NCBI RefSeq assembly: GCF_050003625.1
Contig: NC_134400.1
Location: 67,164,126 to 67,228,125, forward strand
Direction of reading: 5' to 3'
Origin: Haematobia irritans
Taxonomy: Eukaryota; Arthropoda; Insecta; Diptera; Muscidae
DNA length: 64,000 bases
The notes under the pieces were generated by a model. That model saw nothing but the letters and a program-made list of their open reading frames with translations, did not search any database and was not told the DNA's origin. Positions 21,298 through 33,020 of the stretch are shown here, one piece after another; the stretch's first letter is position 1; the number at the start of each line of letters is the position of its first letter. The position numbers and the translations under genes were made by a program.

Positions 21298-24200
21298 GGT
21301 TAGGTTAGGTTAAAGTGGCAGCCCGATTAAGATTCAGGCTCACTTAGACTATTCAGTCCATTGTGGTACCACATTAACTAAAAGTACCTATTACATATGG
21401 GCACTTCTAGTTTTAACCACCAGATTGTTCCAAAAACATTAGCAGACTGCTTAAGTTGACGTTTTCCAGATCCGCCAGTAATCTGAAGCTATATGCTCCT
21501 AAAAGTTGCTTGCGCTTTAAACAAAATGCAGGACACTCACACAAGAGGTGTTTAATTGATTCCTTTTCCTCCGCATCATGACAGTTCATACAATAGTCAT
21601 TATACTTCCGCCTATAGTTTTTGCAAAATCGCCTATCAGGCAGCGACCCGTTATAGCAGATATCAGGAGTGATATCTGGCGTCTCGAGAACACTAGCATA
21701 TCTAGTGTGCGGTTTAAGTTTAAATGGGACCATTTTTGCTTGGTGTCGTTACAGGCCTTGCAATTCTCCCATCGAACATTTGCCATCATAGCAGCCTTCT
21801 CACGCAGCATGAGCTTACAGGTAGCCAGGGGCATACAAACAGATTCTAGTTCCCTGGAATATGTAAGGTAGTCCCTAGCCTTGCCAACTCATCCGCTTCG
21901 CAGTTCCCCGGTATGTTCCTATGGCCAGGCACCCATATTAGGTGAATATTGTACTGCTCAGCCATCTCATTGAGAGATTTGCGGCAGTCGATGGCCGTTT
22001 TCGAGTTGAGGAACACAGAGTCCAAGGATTTTATTGCAGGCTGACTGTCTGAGTATATATTAATGCCCACATTTTTTGGAACATTACTTCTCAGCCAATT
22101 CGCCACCTCTCTTATTGCTAATATTTCAGCCTGAAAAACACTACAGTGATTAGGTAATCTTTTCGCTATTCGAAGTTCCAGATCATTAGAATATACTCCG
22201 AAACCCAATTGTCCATCCAATTTGGAGCCATCAGTGTAGAAATCTATATATTCTTTATTCCCCGGGGTTTGTGTACACCACGCCTCACTGTTGGGGATTA
22301 GAGTCTCAAACTTTTTGTCGAAAAGCGGACTCGCCAAAGTGTAATCCACTACGTTAGGCACATCTGGCATTATTTTGAGGACCGAACTGTGACCGTAACT
22401 TTTTCCCTACCACAGCGATAGCTCGCGCAACCGCACAGCCGTTGTTGCAGCTGATTGTTTGGCCAAAATGTCTAAAAGCAATAGATGCAGCATGACATTA
22501 AGGGAATTTGTTCCTGTCTTGCTGAATGCGCCTGAGACACACAAACACGCCATACGCTGAACTTTGTCTAAACTTGTTGGCTAGTGAAGTGCCGACCACC
22601 AGACTACAACACCATATAGCATTATAGGTCTAACCACCGCCGTGTATAGCCAATGCACAATTTTTGGTTTTAGTCCCCACTTTTTTCCTATTGCCTTTTT
22701 GCACGAGTATAAAGCTACCGTTGCTTTCCTCGCCCTTTCTTCAATATTAAGCTTAAAGTTCAGCTTCCTGTCCAAAATAACGCCAAGGTATTTTGCACAC
22801 TCCCTAAAGGGAATTTCAATACCCCCTAAGGAAATGGGCCTAACCGTGGGAGTTTTGCGATCTTTGCAGTACATGACTAGTTCTGTCTTTGCAGGATTTA
22901 CCCCAAGACCATTGTCTTTCGCCCATTTCTCAGTCATCCGGAGGGCCCTCTGAATAATATATCTGATTGTGGATGGGAATTTTCCCCTGACTGCTAGAGC
23001 CACATCATCTGCGTATGCCACCGCTTTTATCCTTTCCTTTTCTAGGGTAGGTTAGGTTAGGTTAAAGTGGCAGCCCGATTAAGATTCAGGCTTACTTAGA
23101 CTATTCAGTCCATTGTGATACCACATTAACTAAAAGTACCTATTACATATGGGCACTTCTAGTTTTAACCGCCAGATTGTTCCAAAAACATTAGCAGACT
23201 GCTTAAGTTGACGTTTTCCAGACCCGCCAGTAATCTGAAGCTATATGCGCTTAAAAGTTGCTTGCGCATTAAACAAACTGCAGGACACTCACACAAGAGG
23301 TGTTTTATTGATTCCTTTTCCTCCGCATCATGACAGCTCATACAATAGTCATTATACTTCCGCCTATAGTTTTTGCAAAATCGGCAGCGACCCGTTATAG
23401 CATATATCAGGAGTGATATCTGGCGTCTCGAGAACACTTGCATATCTAGTGTGAGGTTTAAGTTTAAATGGGGCCATATTTGCTTGGTGTCGTTACAACC
23501 CTTACAATTCTCCCATCGAACATTTGCCATCATGACAGCCTTCTCACGCATTAAGAGCTTGAAGGTAGCCAGAGGCATACCAACAGATTCTAGTTCCCCT
23601 GGAATATGTAAGGTAGTTCCTAGCCTTGCTAGCTCATCTCCTTCGCAGTTCCCCGGTATGTTCCAAATTAGGTGAATATTGTGCTGCTCAGCCATCTCAT
23701 TGAGAGATTTGCGGCAGTCGATGGCCGTTTTCGAGTTGAGGAACACAGAGTCCAAGGATTTTATTGCAGGTTGACTGTCTGAGTATATATTAATGCCAAT
23801 ATTGCTTGGAGCATTACTTCTCAGCCAATTCACCACTTCTCTTATTGCTAATATTTCAGCCTGAAAAACACTACAGTGATCAGGTAATCTTTTCGCTATT
23901 CGAAGTTCCAGATCTTTAGAATATACTCCGAAACCCACTTGGCCATCCAATTTGGAGCCATCAGTGTAGAAATATATATATATATATATATCTTTTATTC
24001 CCCGGGGTCCGTGTACACCACGCCTCACTGTTGGGAATTAGAGTCTCAAACTTTTTGTCGAAAAGTGGACTCGCCAAAGTGTAATCCACTACGTTAGGCA
24101 CATCTGGCATTATTTTGAGGACGGAACTGTGACCGTAATTTTTTTCCGACCACAGCGATAGCTCGCGCAACCGCACAGCCGTTGTTGCAGCTGACTGTTT

Positions 24201-25930
24201 CGCCAAAATGTCTAAAGGCAATAGATGCAGTATGACATTAAGGGAGTTTGTTCCTGTCTTGCTGAATGCACCTGATATACACAAGCACGCCATACGCTGA
24301 ACTTTGTCTAAACTTGTCGGCTGGTGAAGTGCCGGCCACCAGACTACAACACTAGGGTAACCAGAAGGTTATTTATAGCAACATTCCAAAGAAGAGGTGA
24401 TAGAACTCCTCCTTGTGGAGTGCCTCTGTTCACATACCTTTGTATGTTTGCTTGTCCTAGTGTGGCTGAAATACGTCTCTTCATTAGAAGTTCGTCTAAT
24501 AGCCTAAGTATATATGGATCAGCATTCAGAGTTGTCAGTCCATTTAATATCGAGCTCGGACGGACATTATTGAACGCCCCTTCGATGTCTAGAAACTCCA
24601 CGATTGTGTATTCTTTGACAGATAGTGGGCTTTCAATAAAGCTGACTAGTTCATGTAATGCGGTCTCAGTAGACCTGCCCTTCGAGTATGCATGTCAGCC
24701 GCTTCAATCGAGTCATCAAGAATGTCCTCTTCAGAGATCTCGGTGATTCTCGCAATAACCATAGGTTCAACTTTGGTGAGTTCTGAGGCAGTAGAAACCT
24801 CCTCATGCATACGGTATCTATCCATGTCTTCAACTTTGGTATCTCCCTCGACTTCGCAAGAGGGTCCGCTTACTTCTGATTCAGACAGAGGCTTGTCCAT
24901 TTCTGAATCCTTTAACTGATCGTTTTTATACACCTTCATTTGGATACAATGAAAGCCATAACATACACGGCCCTGAGACTTTGCTAGATGTGGCAAAGAC
25001 TGAGTGTTCAATATAAACACTGCATGTCGTCTTGGTCCATCCACTTCGTCCAAACGGCCAACCTTCCAATCAGCTGTTGGAAGATCTGGATTGCATCGTT
25101 TCAGCCTATTTAAAATAGATTCAGGGTCAGAAGGGTTTGCAGGTATCCACGCATGTGCTCTAGGTCTAGCCGGTATGTCTTTCTTCTCGACTAACTCTAG
25201 AGCAGCTCCTTCCCAAACTTCGCCAAATAGTATCAGAGCAGCTTTAAAACATTCTATAGACCTCTGGTCCTCAAATGCGACTAGGATCGAGGATCTGGGC
25301 CGGGAAACTTTTCCAGCACCTGTGAGTAGACGACAGACAGAGCATTCTCAATTTCCCCCCATTTTTGCTTTGGAACCATACCGTCCTATGCTGCTTTATT
25401 AATGATAGCCATCACAAAGCTGTCTTTAGCAACTGAGGCAAACGAACTTTGGTCCCTTTTGGAGGATGGCAGCTTTTCCGGCGATCGTTTCCTTTTTCCA
25501 GTCTCAAGAATTCCTTGAGCCCATTTTAAGGAATCGCTTTGTTTAGCCGACAGCGTGCTTGGGTCGACTGATCCTAACTTCTTTAGGATAAACAAAGCAT
25601 TTCTGCGTTCCTTGAATCTCTTTCGTGAGGGATTACCTCCTTTGATGTCGTTACCTTAGAAAAAGTTCGACTTGTCAGAGTGTCGCCACCTGTCGACCCG
25701 TCTACAAGTCGACTAATTGGGCCTAACTCTTGGTCATTGCCCAGATTTATAACTCCAGTCGATACCCGTCCACTGGGCCCTGAAGTTAGCAACCCAGTGG
25801 ATGACTTGGAATTTCGCTGCATGGTGGCTTAATATCCCACCACACTTGAAATTCTTAGTAGGTACCTATTACGATGAGTTTATCCGCTATTGAAAAACAC
25901 GTCCGCTCCGTTCGACGGTTGAATATCGGT
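21298..25930 (-). mobile_element. LINE A, copy A3, with internal deletion and nested copy A4
   Basis: Minus-strand LINE A with a TAACC-type tail at its left end and the family 5' end near 25923. It is flanked by TACCGAT at 21291-21297 and 25931-25937, a likely 7-bp target duplication. It is split by copy A4 (23050-24351). At about 24694 the reverse transcriptase sequence jumps directly to ORF1: compared with A1 about 1.6 kb covering the rest of the RT and the endonuclease is missing. ORF fragments include RNase H (22370-21846), RT with YADD (23021-22581), a short RT piece (24601-24344) and ORF1 pieces (25053-24646 and 25595-25386). Non-functional. Confidence 0.87.
23050..24351 (-). mobile_element. 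LINE A, copy A4, 5'-truncated and nested in A3
   Basis: The LINE A 3' end with its tail (AGGTT units from 23049) is inserted into the RT region of A3. The flanking 8-bp repeat CTAGGGTA at 23042-23049 and 24352-24359 marks the duplication, and A3 resumes exactly where it stopped. A4 is a classic 5'-truncated copy holding only the thumb/RNase H part: frames 24293-23961 and 24028-23165, with FYTDGSKLDG, QAEILAI and SDSQ. A short (TA)n insertion at about 23971-23992 and a deletion of the GHR part of the RNase H tail segment (LIWNIPGNCEGDEL) distinguish it. Confidence 0.85.
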
Positions 25931-26034
25931 TACCGATAATGCAGAGAATAGTCTATTGGTTATTTTGAGCGACATCTCCTCGTTAAATTCTCCGCTCAAA
26001 TACAAGGGCGGTAGTCAGGATTATAAGTAGGGTT

Positions 26035-28822
26035 CAATCCCACGGCGGAGGGTTCTGTGTACCGGATTGACCCGATGGACCCCATCCATTGGCCAGCGGC
26101 TGCCACATCAGTGTACGTGTTGTTTCGTCCGTCTTTTTGTGTTGGAGAAGGTGCATCCCGGGGAGCCTTCTCCGTTTGCTGTTGGTCCGAGCCGGGATAG
26201 AGGAGAGCCCCGGAACATGGCATTGTTCAGTCTGCCGAAACCTGATCCACCACCGTTCGGTTTCGGTCAGGTGTAACCGGTGCTTGGAGTGGTGCATTAC
26301 CGGAACTGTTCCGGCTTAACATCGCTGCGGGAGTATAGTCACACTGACTACGTGGCAGGATGCTGTGCCAGCGATAGCAGCAGTGGGTCGTCCGACTATG
26401 CGACCCCCCCCCCCCCCCCCCGACATCTCCCGTTCAACAATATTCTCCGCCTCAGCATCTTACACCCAATATTTTTGTTCCAGTTCCGGATAGTGCATCG
26501 TTTTTGCAATTTAATTGCAACGGGCTCCGAGGTAAGATTAGCGAAATCGTGGACTTTATGAATCGGAAAAGGATAAGGGTCGCAGCGATCCAGGAGACTA
26601 AGCTGAATTCCACCTGCAGCCTACGCCATTGTGATGGATACAATGTGCTTCGAAAGGATCGCACAAGAAGTGGAGGTGGTGGCCTGGCTTTCATAATACA
26701 CCGTTCCGTGCAGTATAGACCTATCCCGCTTGTGCCAGACACTAGTGACCCGTATATGGAATGTATGGGGGTAGCAGTCAAGTCTGGGGCTGTCGAGATA
26801 GAGCTATACAATGTGTATATACCGCCGGTTGGTAGCTGTGCTCCAGGTTATTGCCCAAACATTGAGTGGCTATTGTGCGGGCATAACCGATTGGTTCTAG
26901 GAGACTTTAATGCCCACCATGAACTTTGGCATTCACTCCTAGGTAATGACCAGAGAGGCATAGCTTTGGCAGAGCAGATAGATGACTCCACATTTTGCAC
27001 GGTGAACGAAGAGGCCCCCACGAGAATTATGGGTGACTGCAGCAGTTCGCCAGATTTATCTGTAGCGTCGCCTGGTCTGATAAATGACGTTTCCTGGCAA
27101 CCCGTCATTTCATTGGGACCGGACCACCTCTCCATAATTCTCACCATTAACCGACCCTCCGATTTCATAACCTCTGAACGCCGGACGTTTATCAACCAAA
27201 AGAAAACCAACTGGGAAGGCTTCAGAGAATACACCGATCGCCGCTTCAGTGAGCTCCCGTCCCCCTCTCATGATCATGTTGCCCATAGGGCGTTCCGGGA
27301 CATCATCAACGCAGCAGCCGCTCGCTTCATACCCGCTGGTCGAATTGCCCAAGTGAGGCCCAACTTCCCAGCCGAAGCGGCGGGGCTCGCAGACGAGCGT
27401 GATGAACGCCGTCGTGCTAACCCTGCTGATCCTAGAATCAGAGAACTAAATCTAGAGATTAGTAAGATAGTCGACGAGCACAAGAGGAACACTTGGTTAG
27501 AGCACCTGAAGCAATGTAACTTAGGCACAGGGACTGGTAAATTGTGGTCAACAGTGAGAGCCCTCTCGAACCCCGCTACAATGGATGATGGGATTTCAGT
27601 CACCTTTGGCGACGTGACTGTGACTGATCCGAAGAGAGCCAAATACTTCAACCGACTGTTTGTCGAGCATCCCGAGAGTGATAGAGCGAAAAAGAGAGCC
27701 ACTCGTCGCATACGTGGTCTCCGAGCCGACGACACACCACAATTTACCGCAGCCGAAGTTACCAATGTCACCAACAGCGCGAAACCATCTAAGGCGCTGG
27801 GCCCCGACGGAATTTCAATGCTAATGCTGAAGCATCTGGGAATACTAGGAGTTGAGTACCTGACCAGACTCCTCAATTTGTCCTTGGAATCAATCATTAT
27901 ACCCGGTGTCTGGAAGATCGGAAGAGTGATTCCACTACTGAAGCCAGGCAAAGATTCGAGTAAAGATGAATCGTACAGACCGATATCCCTTCTCTCGCCA
28001 GTAGCCAAGACACTTGAGGCACTACTCCTTCCAGCTGCCCACCATCAACATGGATTCCGTAAGGTACACAGTACGACGACGGCCTTACATGCCATTTCGA
28101 CACATATCAATTCGTTCGATACGGTCAACCATGCCACATTATTCGAGGACATCGAGAACACGTCCCTACCGGCAGGGGCGAAGCGTTGGGTTCTGAATTA
28201 TATGTGTGGACGCCAGTCGTACGTGGAATTCAGGGACAAAGAAACCTTGTTAACTACATATAAGGCAATTGGCCGGTCAGTGGTAAACTATGCAGCGCCA
28301 GTGTGGACACCTCAAACGAGCGATACGCAGTGGAATAACATACAGACCTGTCAGAACGCTGCCCTTAGAACCGAAACAGGATGTCTCCGCAGTACACCCC
28401 TGGATCACCTTTATGCGGAGACCAAGATCATCCCAGTGCGTCGACACAACTACATGTTGTCAAAGCAGTACCTCTTGGGTTGCCATCGAAGTTGTCATCC
28501 GAATCACCATCTTGTGGATAGACAACCTCCACCCAGGAATGTAAGGGTTGATCTTCACCTTCTAGAGCCAAAGATCCAGCGTTACAAAAGAGAGCCTCTA
28601 GATCAGGCAGCATACCAGACAGGTCTGAACAGGATTCATGAGGATACTGTAGCTGAAGCGGTGAGAAGCTACAAGGTTAATCCTGTTCTCGGAGTCCGAC
28701 CGCCGCCCATTGCACCGGAGGAGAGAGACCTCCCACGGCAGACAAGGGTAGTTTTGGCCCAACTAAGGTCAGGCAAGTGCAGCCGCCTCAATTCATACTT
28801 ATCAGTGATTGATAGCAGCGTA
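26035..28822 (+). mobile_element. LINE B, copy B2, cut at its 3' end by the duplication junction
   Basis: Starts CAATCCCACGGCGG after the target sequence ATAAGTAGGGTT (26023-26034). It carries the same internal deletions as B3 and ends abruptly at 28822, where the tandem duplication junction lies. It lacks the C-terminal Cys/His region and the (CAA)n tail because it is the unit-1 copy of B3, not a separate insertion. Confidence 0.9.
26404..26421. repeat. Poly-C tract (18 C) in LINE B2
   Basis: A run of 18 C between the PHD-like and endonuclease regions. The duplicate in unit 2 has 16 C (33390-33405). The two-base difference changes the reading frame, so the same gene reads as one long frame in unit 2 and as two frames in unit 1. 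Confidence 0.9.
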
Positions 28823-28852
28823 ACCATTCCTAGCCTTGCCTGGAATATGTAA
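26504..28852 (+). pseudogene. LINE B2 endonuclease plus deleted reverse transcriptase
   Basis: A 782-codon frame starting in the endonuclease (MQFNCNGLRGKISEIV). The endonuclease is complete, with QETKL, LGDFNAHHELWHS and the catalytic GPDHLSI that B1 lacks. The reverse transcriptase has lost three in-frame pieces relative to B1: 7 codons after EALLLP, 21 codons including LDLSK, and 158 codons including VPQGG and YADD. It cannot be catalytic. The frame reads a few codons past the duplication junction into filler and LINE A sequence. Confidence 0.88.
28823..28838. other. 16-bp filler at the tandem duplication junction
   Basis: ACCATTCCTAGCCTTG lies between the end of unit 1 and the start of unit 2 and belongs to neither. 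Its last ten bases (CCTAGCCTTG) match the sequence about 30 bases downstream (28860-28869, in the context GTCCCTAGCCTTGCC), so it looks like a templated insertion from end joining. Confidence 0.75.
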
Positions 28853-31800
28853 GGTAGTCCCTAGCCTTGCCAACTCATCCGCTTCGCAGTTCCCCGGTAT
28901 GTTCCTATGGCCAGGCACCCATATTAGGTGAATATTGTACTGCTCAGCCATCTCATTGAGAGATTTGCGGCAGTCGATGGCCGTTTTCGAGTTGAGGAAC
29001 ACAGAGTCCAAGGATTTTATTGCAGGCTGACTGTCTGAGTATATATTAATGCCCACATTTTTTGGAACATTACTTCTCAGCCAATTCGCCACCTCTCTTA
29101 TTGCTAATATTTCAGCCTGAAAAACACTACAGTGATTAGGTAATCTTTTCGCTATTCGAAGTTCCAGATCATTAGAATATACTCCGAAACCCAATTGTCC
29201 ATCCAATTTGGAGCCATCAGTGTAGAAATCTATATATTCTTTATTCCCCGGGGTTTGTGTACACCACGCCTCACTGTTGGGGATTAGAGTCTCAAACTTT
29301 TTGTCGAAAAGCGGACTCGCCGAAGTGTAATCCACTACGTTAGGCACATCTGGCATTATTTTGAGGACCGAACTGTGACCGTAACTTTTTCCCTACCACA
29401 GCGATAGCTCGCGCAACCGCACAGCCGTTGTTGCAGCTGATTGTTTGGCCAAAATGTCTAAAAGCAATAGATGCAGCATGACATTAAGGGAATTTGTTCC
29501 TGTCTTGCTGAATGCGCCTGAGACACACAAACACGCCATACGCTGAACTTTGTCTAAACTTGTTGGCTAGTGAAGTGCCGACCACCAGACTACAACACCA
29601 TATAGCATTATAGGTCTAACCACCGCCGTGTATAGCCAATGCACAATTTTTGGTTTTAGTCCCCACTTTTTTCCTATTGCCTTTTTGCACGAGTATAAAG
29701 CTACCGTTGCTTTCCTCGCCCTTTCTTCAATATTAAGCTTAAAGTTCAGCTTCCTGTCCAAAATAACGCCAAGGTATTTTGCACACTCCCTAAAGGGAAT
29801 TTCAATACCCCCTAAGGAAATGGGCCTAACCGTGGGAGTTTTGCGATCTTTGCAGTACATGACTAGTTCTGTCTTTGCAGGATTTACCCCAAGACCATTG
29901 TCTTTCGCCCATTTCTCAGTCATCCGGAGGGCCCTCTGAATAATATATCTGATTGTGGATGGGAATTTTCCCCTGACTGCTAGAGCCACATCATCTGCGT
30001 ATGCCACCGCTTTTATCCTTTCCTTTTCTAGGGTAGGTTAGGTTAGGTTAAAGTGGCAGCCCGATTAAGATTCAGGCTTACTTAGACTATTCAGTCCATT
30101 GTGATACCACATTAACTAAAAGTACCTATTACATATGGGCACTTCTAGTTTTAACCGCCAGATTGTTCCAAAAACATTAGCAGACTGCTTAAGTTGACGT
30201 TTTCCAGACCCGCCAGTAATCTGAAGCTATATGCGCTTAAAAGTTGCTTGCGCATTAAACAAACTGCAGGACACTCACACAAGAGGTGTTTTATTGATTC
30301 CTTTTCCTCCGCATCATGACAGCTCATACAATAGTCATTATACTTCCGCCTATAGTTTTTGCAAAATCGGCAGCGACCCGTTATAGCATATATCAGGAGT
30401 GATATCTGGCGTCTCGAGAACACTTGCATATCTAGTGTGAGGTTTAAGTTTAAATGGGGCCATATTTGCTTGGTGTCGTTACAACCCTTACAATTCTCCC
30501 ATCGAACATTTGCCATCATGACAGCCTTCTCACGCATTAAGAGCTTGAAGGTAGCCAGAGGCATACCAACAGATTCTAGTTCCCCTGGAATATGTAAGGT
30601 AGTTCCTAGCCTTGCTAGCTCATCTCCTTCGCAGTTCCCCGGTATGTTCCAAATTAGGTGAATATTGTGCTGCTCAGCCATCTCATTGAGAGATTTGCGG
30701 CAGTCGATGGCCGTTTTCGAGTTGAGGAACACAGAGTCCAAGGATTTTATTGCAGGTTGACTGTCTGAGTATATATTAATGCCAATATTGCTTGGAGCAT
30801 TACTTCTCAGCCAATTCACCACTTCTCTTATTGCTAATATTTCAGCCTGAAAAACACTACAGTGATCAGGTAATCTTTTCGCTATTCGAAGTTCCAGATC
30901 TTTAGAATATACTCCGAAACCCACTTGGCCATCCAATTTGGAGCCATCAGTGTAGAAATATATATATATATATATATCTTTTATTCCCCGGGGTCCGTGT
31001 ACACCACGCCTCACTGTTGGGAATTAGAGTCTCAAACTTTTTGTCGAAAAGTGGACTCGCCAAAGTGTAATCCACTACGTTAGGCACATCTGGCATTATT
31101 TTGAGGACGGAACTGTGACCGTAATTTTTTTCCGACCACAGCGATAGCTCGCGCAACCGCACAGCCGTTGTTGCAGCTGACTGTTTCGCCAAAATGTCTA
31201 AAGGCAATAGATGCAGTATGACATTAAGGGAGTTTGTTCCTGTCTTGCTGAATGCACCTGATATACACAAGCACGCCATACGCTGAACTTTGTCTAAACT
31301 TGTCGGCTGGTGAAGTGCCGGCCACCAGACTACAACACTAGGGTAACCAGAAGGTTATTTATAGCAACATTCCAAAGAAGAGGTGATAGAACTCCTCCTT
31401 GTGGAGTGCCTCTGTTCACATACCTTTGTATGTTTGCTTGTCCTAGTGTGGCTGAAATACGTCTCTTCATTAGAAGTTCGTCTAATAGCCTAAGTATATA
31501 TGGATCAGCATTCAGAGTTGTCAGTCCATTTAATATCGAGCTCGGACGGACATTATTGAACGCCCCTTCGATGTCTAGAAACTCCACGATTGTGTATTCT
31601 TTGACAGATAGTGGGCTTTCAATAAAGCTGACTAGTTCATGTAATGCGGTCTCAGTAGACCTGCCCTTCGAGTATGCATGTCAGCCGCTTCAATCGAGTC
31701 ATCAAGAATGTCCTCTTCAGAGATCTCGGTGATTCTCGCAATAACCATAGGTTCAACTTTGGTGAGTTCTGAGGCAGTAGAAACCTCCTCATGCATACGG

Positions 31801-32916
31801 TATCTATCCATGTCTTCAACTTTGGTATCTCCCTCGACTTCGCAAGAGGGTCCGCTTACTTCTGATTCAGACAGAGGCTTGTCCATTTCTGAATCCTTTA
31901 ACTGATCGTTTTTATACACCTTCATTTGGATACAATGAAAGCCATAACATACACGGCCCTGAGACTTTGCTAGATGTGGCAAAGACTGAGTGTTCAATAT
32001 AAACACTGCATGTCGTCTTGGTCCATCCACTTCGTCCAAACGGCCAACCTTCCAATCAGCTGTTGGAAGATCTGGATTGCATCGTTTCAGCCTATTTAAA
32101 ATAGATTCAGGGTCAGAAGGGTTTGCAGGTATCCACGCATGTGCTCTAGGTCTAGCCGGTATGTCTTTCTTCTCGACTAACTCTAGAGCAGCTCCTTCCC
32201 AAACTTCGCCAAATAGTATCAGAGCAGCTTTAAAACATTCTATAGACCTCTGGTCCTCAAATGCGACTAGGATCGAGGATCTGGGCCGGGAAACTTTTCC
32301 AGCACCTGTGAGTAGACGACAGACAGAGCATTCTCAATTTCCCCCCATTTTTGCTTTGGAACCATACCGTCCTATGCTGCTTTATTAATGATAGCCATCA
32401 CAAAGCTGTCTTTAGCAACTGAGGCAAACGAACTTTGGTCCCTTTTGGAGGATGGCAGCTTTTCCGGCGATCGTTTCCTTTTTCCAGTCTCAAGAATTCC
32501 TTGAGCCCATTTTAAGGAATCGCTTTGTTTAGCCGACAGCGTGCTTGGGTCGACTGATCCTAACTTCTTTAGGATAAACAAAGCATTTCTGCGTTCCTTG
32601 AATCTCTTTCGTGAGGGATTACCTCCTTTGATGTCGTTACCTTAGAAAAAGTTCGACTTGTCAGAGTGTCGCCACCTGTCGACCCGTCTACAAGTCGACT
32701 AATTGGGCCTAACTCTTGGTCATTGCCCAGATTTATAACTCCAGTCGATACCCGTCCACTGGGCCCTGAAGTTAGCAACCCAGTGGATGACTTGGAATTT
32801 CGCTGCATGGTGGCTTAATATCCCACCACACTTGAAATTCTTAGTAGGTACCTATTACGATGAGTTTATCCGCTATTGAAAAACACGTCCGCTCCGTTCG
32901 ACGGTTGAATATCGGT
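28839..32916 (-). mobile_element. LINE A3 duplicate, 3'-truncated at the junction
   Basis: The unit-2 copy of A3: RNase H frame 29356-28802 (one residue change, DYTSASPLF instead of DYTLASPLF), RT frame 30007-29567 with YADD, and ORF1 pieces 32039-31632 and 32581-32372. It contains the A4 duplicate at 30036-31337. The same 1.6-kb RT/endonuclease deletion is present at about 31680. Confidence 0.88.
30036..31337 (-). mobile_element. LINE A4 duplicate (nested copy in unit 2)
   Basis: Same as 23050-24351 at offset 6986, including the CTAGGGTA repeats (30028-30035 and 31338-31345) and the short TA insertion. RNase H frames are 31014-30151 and 31279-30947. It arose by the segmental duplication, not by a second insertion. 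Confidence 0.88.
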
Positions 32917-33020
32917 TACCGATAATGCAGAGAATAGTCTATTGGTTATTTTGAGCGACATCTCCTCGTTAAATTCTCCGCTCAAATACAAGGGCGGTAG
33001 TCAGGATTATAAGTAGGGTT

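Larger units (their letters stand above)
21853..28822. repeat. Tandem segmental duplication, unit 1 (6970 bp)
   Basis: This unit recurs at 28839-35806 with a constant offset of 6986 bases (6984 after the poly-C tract). I noticed only one substitution (A at 22336, G at 29322) and a C-run length change (18 versus 16) in the parts I compared. The breakpoints fall inside LINE A3 on the left and inside LINE B on the right, not at element ends, so this is a segmental event rather than transposition. Confidence 0.92.

Noticed and set aside
21413..21871. Overlapping plus-strand frames over LINE A (for example 21578-21871)
   Set aside because: They mirror the minus-strand RNase H and tail coding sequence and have no independent support.
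28074..28250. RT deletions in LINE B2/B3 as spliced introns
   Set aside because: The missing pieces in B1 are coding RT motifs without GT...AG ends; GGACA repeats at the largest one indicate ordinary deletion.
26035..28822. B2 as an independent LINE B insertion
   Set aside because: It shares all lesions and flanks with B3 at a constant offset, so it is a product of the segmental duplication.
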